The notes beneath the pieces are model-generated. The model did no database searches. It saw nothing but the letters and a program-made list of their open reading frames with translations, and had not been told where the DNA came from. Position numbers and translations under genes: made by a program. A stretch of 64,000 nt of DNA, taken from NCBI GenBank assembly GCA_029378245.1, contig JARKIF010000040.1, forward strand, positions 310,001 through 374,000, written 5' to 3'. The DNA comes from Roridomyces roridus. Its lineage: Eukaryota > Basidiomycota > Agaricomycetes > Agaricales > Mycenaceae. Shown one piece after another: positions 57,941 through 64,000 of the stretch. Each line of letters starts with the position of its first letter. The first letter of the stretch is position 1.

Positions 57941-58490
57941 GGAGATCGAAAGAGGATGGGAGAAATGACGAACCGGCTGAGAATATTAATGGAAGACGCA
58001 GAAGCGATCAGTTTTGGTTGGGGGTGATGAAAGAATGCCGACTGACGCCGTTCGTAAGGGACTTCCCAGCCTAACCTCCTTGTGAGTAAACGATTCAACT
58101 TCATCAGATTGTATGAACTTACGTCTCTCTTGACCTGCACGGATTGGTGCCTTCAGGCAATCGAAAGACAATAGGAGGAATGACGACCCACCTGGGAATG
58201 GAAGACGCAGCATCAATCAGTTTTGGTTGGGAGTTAAGCAATGCCCACTAACGCCGGTAGGAGGATCCTGATCAATGCGATTCTGAGGTTTGAAGTTCGT
58301 AATGGACTTCCCGAGTGATTCCTGTAAGTAAATGATTCAACTTCATCAAAGTATATGGACTTACGTCTCTCTCAACCTGTGCAGGTTGCCTTCAGCCTCT
58401 CGAAAGAGAATGGGAGAAATGACGAGCCTGCTTAATGGACTTCCCGAGTGATCCCTGTCAGCAAAGGATTCATCTTTGTAGTGTGTGGAA
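57941..58490. repeat. Three degenerate tandem units with splice-donor-like motifs
   Basis: Units begin near 57945 (ATCGAAAGAGGATGGGAGAA), 58160 and 58395 (TCGAAAGAGAATGGGAGAA) and share AAATGACGA, GGACTTCCC, AATGATTCAACTTCATCA and ACTTACGTCTCTC. On the minus strand the last motif reads GAGAGACGTAAGT, a strong donor consensus, and is followed about 44 bases later by an acceptor-like TTACTTACAG in unit 2. This could be a duplicated exon-intron block of an RNA or decayed gene. No long reading frame was found. Confidence 0.5.
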
Positions 58491-59150
58491 CCTACTCTCG
58501 TGCTCTACGCGGGTTGGGTGTTTATTGACATATATATCAGGAGATAACTTACGCTCTGTATATGAGAGGATCATTATTCCAACGCTCGGCCGCGAGAATG
58601 CTTGAGAAACTCACAGACTAGGCAGCGATCAACAGTCGTGTCAAGAGTCCCCAGTACAAACGGGGATTACTCACGCACTGAGCGTGATAAGTAAGGTTGT
58701 ACAGTAGCAATGGAAGTAGATCACTCACGCTCTAATTGCCGGTCAGCGATTCAATCTGGTCAAACGGCAGAGTTCAAAACAGCAACGTACGTTCTGGGAC
58801 ACAGAAAGTCAGCTACCATCGTGAAAGGGAATGGAAGCAGCTTACAGGCTGTGGTATGGTTCAAACCTCAAGCTATGCTCATCGGACAGAGGAACAGAAA
58901 CAGCACGTACGTCCTGGCGTTGACGTCTCTCTATGAGTCCGCCAACCAGGCATGGGCAAGAACAACGCTCACCGTCTGTAGGAAGCCAAGTTCAACACGT
59001 CAATCTAAGCGCAGCTAGAAGTGCTCACACACTGGAAGGTTCAACTCAGCGAGAGCCGTTCAACGAGATGGGAACTTTCACGTACAAATTCGGGGGTAAC
59101 GACGGCCACCACCTCAGGATCGACCTGAATTTTTCAAAAACACGAATGAG
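58491..59150. other. Non-coding stretch downstream of the secreted-peptide gene
   Basis: Contains several minus-strand GTGAGT donor-like sites (for example near 58606, 58671, 58722), but no coherent coding exon. Confidence 0.3.
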
Positions 59151-59350
59151 TCAACGCTGAGAACCTTGGGGGATACCCACAGCGACAAGCGGCTCACGCG
59201 CGACGACCGCGACAACGTCCGACTCAACCTGAGCGAATATGATAAGCCTGGTTAGCGAGACTAGAGGTCAAGACTCACAGCGACCACAGGGCTGGCTGCG
59301 GCACCGGCGACGAGGGTGATGGCGGCGATGACAATCTTGAAAAGCTGCAT
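59151..59350 (-). CDS. Small secreted peptide precursor (49 residues)
   Basis: ATG 59350 encodes MQLFKIVIAAITLVAGAAAS and then PVVA at the end of exon 1: a textbook signal peptide (basic n-region after position 4, hydrophobic core, AAAS cleavage zone). A 50-bp intron (59229-59278, GTGAGT...CTCAG) joins in phase 0 to exon 2: VESDVVAVVAREPLVAVGIP and QGSQR, stop at 59151-59153. The mature peptide would be about 28 residues, with no cysteine, no CaaX motif and no dibasic site, so it is neither a mating-pheromone precursor nor a Cys-rich effector. The TATA element and clean intron argue that it is real. Function unknown. Confidence 0.6.
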
Positions 59351-59395
59351 ATCTGGAGGAGTGGGGGATGTAGAACAGGACGTACCGAGTTCCTG

Positions 59396-59404
59396 CTTTT
59401 TATA
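59396..59404 (-). promoter_or_regulatory. TATA element of the small secreted peptide gene
   Basis: TATAAAAAG on the minus strand, about 46 bases before the ATG. Confidence 0.5.
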
Positions 59405-59782
59405 AGTCAAACCCCGGCGATGAAGAGGTGAGGCTGGGGACATCATCATTGTTAACTGACAGGAAACGGATCCGGTTGGGCATCGGATGGGCGGTTACAA
59501 TTGCACGGAAACATTTCTGCCACCACATTCGGCATATGGCCGTGATTCCTCGTAGTTGGTTCCTGTTCAAGAGACGCATGTATTGGGATCAGCCGCATAA
59601 AGTACGCCATGCAAAGTGATGAACGGGGAATTCGCGCACCTGTGAAAACTCGCAGAATTGGTCGGTGGATCGTGAATCTGAGGCGATGTGTGCTGAATCA
59701 GTGGTGCGATCACGCCACAAACCCGATACATCAACCACGGGCTGTGGTTCATTTGGTGGCTGAATGATCGATCAGCTTTGAG
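59405..59782. other. Intergenic
   Basis: No gene. It ends at the TA target site of the helicase element. Confidence 0.35.
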
Positions 59783-59784
59783 TA

Positions 59785-60000
59785 GTCTCACCAGTCAGAC
59801 GGCTAAGTTCACCCTAAAAGGGAACCCGGCCTTAGCCGTCTGATCCAATTGTCGCCAAGATGGGTGACATAACCCTTCGGGCTTCTCGGGTAACGCTTTT
59901 GATAACGTAACCCGTAACGCTCTGCTGACGCGCCCACCACACCTCCTCCTACACGCTCGTCCCGCCGCCTCCCGCGCGTCCCTCGGCGCGGGGACCTCTC
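59785..60000 (+). repeat. Left 216-bp terminal inverted repeat
   Basis: The outer 60 bp fold as a hairpin: TCAGACGGCTAAG pairs with CTTAGCCGTCTGA, and the loop contains a second hairpin CCCT-AAA-AGGG. It differs from the right copy at one base in the CGTAACCCGTAA segment. Confidence 0.85.
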
Positions 60001-60049
60001 ATCGAACTCATTCATGTCAATACCTACTCAAAATACACATTTCTTGCGT

Positions 60050-60662
60050 CTACTGAGCTGGAATAACCACGGTCTCGGCCAGTACCTCTCTGAGCCTGTG
60101 ATCCAGCTCCTCATCCTCGTCAACATCTTCCTGCACCGTGAAATTGACCGGGGCCTGTTCCTCAATCAAAAATAACTCCTTCTCTGCCTCTAATTCAATT
60201 CTCTGCTGCTGGGGATCGACAGAAAGCTGGCGGTTGCGGAGTGAGAGACGATGCCGCGCTAGATGTTTGGCGTGTCCTCCGTTGGGCCCGGCAAGCTTGC
60301 TCAGACCGGCGCGATACAAATCTTTGACCTTCGTTTCGATTGCGGCATCCTGTGAGAAGTCGAAGACGGTGTTCGACGTCAAATGCGACAGCATTATTGC
60401 GACGTCTTTGTGTTGCTTGACGTGTGCATGGCGCTGAGTCTGGGATTGGATTCCCATTTCTTGGTACAGCTCGTCCTGGAAGCTCCTCGAGAGGGATATC
60501 CAAGAAACCATTCCCTTGGTCGGGGAAATCTTGAAGGTCCACCAGTTCACTGAGAGGAGAGCTGGCGCGCACTGAGCTAGATAGTTCCTCCTGGTCGAAG
60601 TAGAAGTCGACCCCCGGCAGGTACGTAATACCGTCCCTAGCTCGCAGAGAACGGGTGGTCAT
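60050..60662 (-). CDS. Companion protein of the helicase element, unknown function
   Basis: ATG 60662 starts MTTRSLRARDGITYLPGVDF, then FDQEELSSS in one frame. The continuation in a second frame reads SFQDELYQEMGIQ, HVKQHKDVAIMLSHLTSN, FDFSQDAAIETKVKDLYRAG, HAKHLARHRLSLRNRQLS and an acidic tail FTVQEDVDEDEELDHRLRE, stop at about 60050. The two frames could be joined by a short intron (a 43-bp candidate starting GTGCGC at about 60568 restores the phase), or one of them is frameshifted. The helical, highly charged nature suggests a DNA- or protein-binding partner. It sits 84 bp downstream of the helicase gene, same strand, inside the TIRs. I do not recognise the family. Confidence 0.5.
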
Positions 60663-60745
60663 GGCGGTCGAGGTAGAGATGGGAAGATAAGATCATGATG
60701 TGATAGTGCCGACTACTTACACAAAGTAGTAAGATTATTAAAATA

Positions 60746-62743
60746 TTAAAATTGAAGTATACTTTCATGCGGGCCCATATTTTTCCTGCATGCTGCATCC
60801 ATTTGCTGATCTAGTTTTGAATTTTGAACCGCCGTGCGAGGACGTTTGGGTACCGGTGTGGCCGGAGTTGCTTGCGGGCTGGGCCTTTTCCGCCCGTTCG
60901 GCACTGGGGTTCCCCAGGTCGGGTAGGAGGGCGGAGCAATAGCCAAGTACGCACCCCGCGCGAGCCGAAATAGGCCAGGTGCAACAACAGACCACTGAGA
61001 GACGGTGATGTGGTCATCCAAATCTTCGACCGACTGAATGTTGTGGATATTTTGTGCGACGTCAAGGAGAGCAGAGTCCGAAATGAAGTCCCGTGGACCG
61101 TAAGATGGATAGAGCCCACGCCACTCCTCTTTCCACGAGTCAAGCCTCCAATCCATGAGTCTCTGGTGTATATCGGCAACTTCATCATCCTCCAGGGGCG
61201 AGACCTTTTCAGCCGGAGCTGACCACGACTCCCATCGGAATTCACGTCCAGGAAGAAGCTGTGGATGGCATGTCGAGCAGCACAATGCATCCCTGGGAAG
61301 CGACTTGTCGCGCGGGGGGGTTTTCGAGGCCGGACTCAAAGATATCATCGCAGCACACGTTCGACGTCGCAGCCAGGGCGAGCTGCAGTACGTAGGGATC
61401 TTGAGACTGAAGGTCTGCATCAGACGCGTCCGCCTCTTTTGGGATCATGCTCGGCTCGAAGAGAAAATAAGTGGTGCTCCTCTCTCCACGCGCGCGTGCA
61501 CCCCGACCGGCTCGCTGTGCAGCCCGGACAAGACTGAGATCGCGCATTTTGTATTGCACGACACGTGCGACCCCAGGCATGTCGATGCCGGGCCCTATCT
61601 TCTCCGAGCCGAGCAGGAACACGACTTTGTGCGTGCGGAAGTCGGCTAGAGATTTTGAAGCATGCTCATCGCTCAGACCCGCGTGGAGAATATCCACGAA
61701 GTCTGTCGAGAGGTGCAAACTCGCCAACCGCTCTTGAAACCACCAAAACATGCTAGTGAGCATGTCACAGTCGTCGCAGTAAATGAGTGTTGGGAGCTGG
61801 CGTAGAGATGCAGGGGTAGAGCCATGGGGAAGGAGAAAGGCGAGGTCGAGGAAGGAGGTGAGTGGGTGTTCGATGCGGAGAATGACTGTGGAAAGTTCAG
61901 GACGGAAGTTGCCCAGATTGATGAGCTTGTAGTCTGCGCTCAAGCCGATTTCCGACATGAAGTGGGCACGGTAGGACTCGGGCAGGGTTGCGGAGAGCAA
62001 AACAAGTGGGACATCCATGCCAACAATGGGTCGAATCCGAAAGATGCGCTGGTAAGACGGGCGCCAGTCTCGAGACTCCTTGCCCAAATGTATCTCGTCC
62101 AGGAAGAGTGCCACGAGACGCTCCGAGAAGCCAGCCGTGTGAATGACTCTAGCGAACGTGGGAGACTCCAACATCTCCGGGCACACGTAGATGATTAGTC
62201 CCTCACAGCTCGCGGCGTATGCAAGCTGTGCGTCGGACCGATTTTCGGCGTAGAGAAAGATGGAATTCAATCCGAGGCGTTTGCTATTGAGACCGGGATT
62301 AAATCCAGAGCAGGGTATGTTAGGGGAACTCACACTGCGGCAGAACCTTCCAGTCCAAGAGAAGTATACGGTACGACAACGATGGCTACGGCCTTCTTGT
62401 GCACACGGAGCGGTAGACTGTAGACTTTGGATTTCCCGGAACCCGTTGGAGCGATGAGAACGGTGTCTCCGGCACGCGAAATGACACGGTTGGCGCACTC
62501 CCATTGGTGTGGACGTAGTGATTGGAATGCCGTGATTTCGCCGCTCTCCCGCGCGATGACATTCCATTGAGATTCCGTCAGGGGCTTGTGTGGTTTCAAT
62601 CTGCCAGCAGAGGGAACCGCAAATGCCGCCTGCTTGAGATGCCGTTGATTGAGCGCGTATGGAACGTAGTCCGGCGGGGGTGGCTTCCGAGTTTTATAGC
62701 CATTTCGATACACCGTTGAGGGTGTGTCAGTGGGAGCAGGCAT
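60746..62743 (-). pseudogene. RecQ-like DExH DNA helicase of the TIR element, frameshifted in the zinc-binding region
   Basis: ATP-dependent 3'-5' DNA unwinding is the family activity. Motifs in order: LRPHQWECANRVIS (motif 0), LIAPTGSGKSKVYSLPL (I), VVPYTSLGLEG (Ia), FLDEIHLGKESRDWRPSY (II, DEIH), VLLSATLP (III), TLIYCDDCDMLTSMFWW (IV), GSEKIGPGIDMPGVARVVQY (V) and RAAQRAGRGARARGE (VI). A 50-bp intron (62284-62333, GTGAGT...AATAG, branch-like CTAAC) splits the gene after motif Ia and keeps frame. Next comes the RecQ zinc region: VCCDDIFESGLENPP, then a G7 run (C7 on the coding strand) at 61314-61320, after which the expected CCSTCHPQLLPGREF lies in another frame. A one-base change in that run separates the ATPase core from the zinc and C-terminal parts (to 60746). 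RQC and HRDC domains are not evident. Confidence 0.8.
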
Positions 62744-62804
62744 ACGGTCGAATTAACGTGTATTTACACACAGGGAGTAGTGTAAACAGGTGAAAAAGAG
62801 TGTG

Positions 62805-63020
62805 GAGAGGTCCCCGCGCCGAGGGACGCGCGGGAGGCGGCGGGACGAGCGTGTAGGAGGAGGTGTGGTGGGCGCGTCAGCAGAGCGTTACAGGTTACGT
62901 TATCAAAAGCGTTACCCGAGAAGCCCGAAGGGTTATGTCACCCATCTTGGCGACAATTGGATCAGACGGCTAAGGCCGGGTTCCCTTTTAGGGTGAACTT
63001 AGCCGTCTGACTGGTGAGAC
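62805..63020 (-). repeat. Right 216-bp terminal inverted repeat
   Basis: Reverse complement of 59785-60000 with one difference (CGTAACCTGTAA). Each TIR also contains an outward open reading of about 65 codons, Arg/Gly-rich, with start codons just inside the unique region; coding is doubtful. Confidence 0.85.
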
Positions 63021-63022
63021 TA

Positions 63023-63336
63023 ACCTGGGGAAGTCTGAAGATGACGGTAAGAGGCGGGAGCAGTGCTGACGTGATGCGATCAGTGGCGAATCTGACATCC
63101 GTTTCAGCACCGGCACGGGCGGCTTGATCAACTTTTCAGTGCACATTCTCTTCTCATGGAATAATACCCTCCTGGTCACTGCATTTGCTTGTCCTCCCAC
63201 TCCTCTACCATTTGCAATCGCATCAAGTCGGTTGCAAGTCACTGGTGCCGTAGTCGGCAACAGCCGGTTTGCAAAAAGCCGGAACGCCATCAGACAACGA
63301 CGTGTCACGCTCCGCCGCTCTCTCTCCATCCACCTC
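63023..63336. other. Upstream region of the GH47 gene
   Basis: About 310 bases between the helicase element and the mannosidase start; the element is inserted close to this promoter. No TATA element was seen. Confidence 0.35.
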
Positions 63337-64000
63337 ATGCGACGCCGAACAATCCAGTTCCTCGCCCTCTTCTCCCTCCTCGCCGTCTCCGTCCACTTGG
63401 TGTGCCTCCACATCCCTTTGTCATTCTCCCACTGATAGCACCAGTGCTTCAATCACGGCGACTCTCTCTCGCTCGACTTTGACCAATTCGACTTGGACCC
63501 GGCACGATACCGGGATGACCAGCCTCCAGGCAACCCTGGGTTGGAGCTAGAAGACGACGAACGGGTTCCACAGCGGCAGCCGTCGAGGCCCTACAGGCCG
63601 AAGCAGCCTCCGCCTCGACCAATGCTGCCAGCAGATATACGCAAACGGGATGCGGTGGTGGATGCTTTTCTGGTACGTCCTTCATCTCCTTCCTCTTACA
63701 TTGGAAATTGACTCGGAGAAACGTGTAGCACGCCTGGTCTGCCTACGGTGCGCTCTCTCTTCGTCTGTCCACTCGCACCATGCTCTGACTGACGTGACTT
63801 GTGCAGAAAAGGATGCCATGGGCTTTGACGAGTATCACCCCATCTCACATCGGGGCTCGGACCTGGGCTATGGCGGTGGCATCGGGTATACCGTCGTCGA
63901 CGCCCTCGACACCATGATTCTCATGGACCTCAAAAACGAGTACGCGCGGGCGCGTAAATGGGTCGAGGAGGAACTATCCTTTGACCGGGGTGGGTATTTC
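63337..64000 (+). CDS. Class I alpha-1,2-mannosidase (GH47), ER type, 5' part
   Basis: Trims alpha-1,2-mannose from N-glycans in the ER/Golgi. ATG 63337 gives a type II membrane anchor (RTIQFLALFSLLAVSVHL). A 39-bp intron ends TGATAG before HQCFNHGDSLSLDFDQFD. A Pro/Arg-rich stem follows (PYRPKQPPPRPMLPADI), then RKRDAVVDAFL, an intron, HAWSAYE, an intron, and KDAMGFDEYHPISHRGSD, GYGGGIGYTVVDALDTMIL and KNEYARARKWVEEELSFD at the window edge. The HAWxxY...DALDT block is the conserved start of the GH47 barrel. The catalytic acids and calcium site lie beyond the window. Exon phases join cleanly. Confidence 0.85.

Larger units (their letters stand above)
59785..63020 (-). mobile_element. 3,236-bp TIR element encoding a RecQ-like helicase and a companion protein
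   Basis: Bounded by 216-bp inverted repeats (59785-60000 and 62805-63020) with one visible mismatch, each starting GTCTCACCAGTCAGACGG. TA flanks both ends (59783-59784 and 63021-63022). Two minus-strand genes lie between: a RecQ-like helicase (60746-62743) and a small charged protein (60050-60662). No transposase, tyrosine recombinase, Rep/HUH or integrase motif is visible. TA duplication is typical of Tc1/mariner-like activity, but helicase cargo is not. The high TIR identity suggests recent movement or TIR homogenisation. Confidence 0.8.

Noticed and set aside
57941..58490. CRISPR array
   Set aside because: The units are about 200 bp, degenerate, and in a eukaryotic genome with no cas genes.
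59809..60015. Arg-rich 68-codon reading in each TIR as a protein gene
   Set aside because: Identity between the two copies follows from TIR identity; start codons lie in unrelated sequence and there is no domain.
59785..63020. Helitron
   Set aside because: No HUH/Rep domain, no TC...CTRR ends and no AT insertion dinucleotide; instead there are long TIRs and TA duplication, and the helicase is RecQ-like rather than Pif1-like.
59785..63020. KDZ/Plavaka or Crypton element
   Set aside because: No KDZ transposase, no tyros­ine recombinase motif, and the TA duplication does not fit an 8-bp-duplicating superfamily.

Overview
The window is nuclear DNA from a filamentous basidiomycete, almost certainly an Agaricomycete. 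The evidence is dense short spliceosomal introns (about 45-75 bp, GTRNGT...YAG), a NACHT NLR with the N-terminal layout seen in mushrooms, a macrophage-activating-glycoprotein homologue, a GPI-anchored CE4 chitin deacetylase, a membrane-anchored TKL-type kinase, several P450s of one subfamily, and many transposable elements. There are no operons; gene models below are spliced by eye, so exon edges are provisional.

Layout. 0-9 kb: end of a CCGTC-rich repeat beside an F-box/LRR remnant; an intact Nudix (DUF4743) gene; a decayed kinase-like family gene; a P450 (A) and a gutted P450 relic (C). 9-16 kb: an armadillo-like hypothetical gene, a complete NACHT NLR, and a decayed hypothetical gene. 17-23 kb: a 1.3-kb non-autonomous element, the chitin deacetylase, and a small membrane protein whose upstream region holds eight TGATCA palindromes. 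23-28 kb: mostly non-coding, with a 205-bp tandem duplication, an interstitial telomere-like patch and two hypothetical genes. 28-31 kb: a SAP-domain relic, an intact P450 (B) and a P450 N-terminus (D) cut by a 762-bp MITE. 34-41 kb: the glycoprotein gene, two tRNA-like sequences, a truncated aldo-keto reductase (AKR), a frameshifted PL20 glucuronan-lyase-like gene and the kinase. 41.9-46.9 kb: an intact Ty1/Copia retrotransposon with apparently identical LTRs. 47-52 kb: a complete AKR, inverted relative to the first copy, and a germin-like cupin gene broken by a 629-bp element. 52-59 kb: repeats, a secreted DUF5648-type protein and a 49-residue secreted peptide. 59.8-63.0 kb: a 3,236-bp element with 216-bp terminal inverted repeats and TA target duplication that encodes a RecQ-like helicase and a small companion protein. 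The window ends inside a GH47 alpha-mannosidase gene.

The strongest candidate for an undescribed system is the 59,785-63,020 element: two genes, near-identical inverted termini tipped with nested hairpins, and no recognisable transposase. Second is a family of non-coding elements whose ends begin STATGG and resemble GTATGGGCGATATA, with 4-bp target duplications. Complete members sit at 17.3 and 50.5 kb and a lone end at 31.9 kb; one has inserted into the cupin gene.

Many loci are broken (F-box, kinase-like gene, P450s A, C and D, SAP gene, AKR copy 1, PL20, cupin, transposon helicase). This fits a mobile-element-rich, fast-evolving accessory region, with core-like genes (Nudix, GH47) near the edges.
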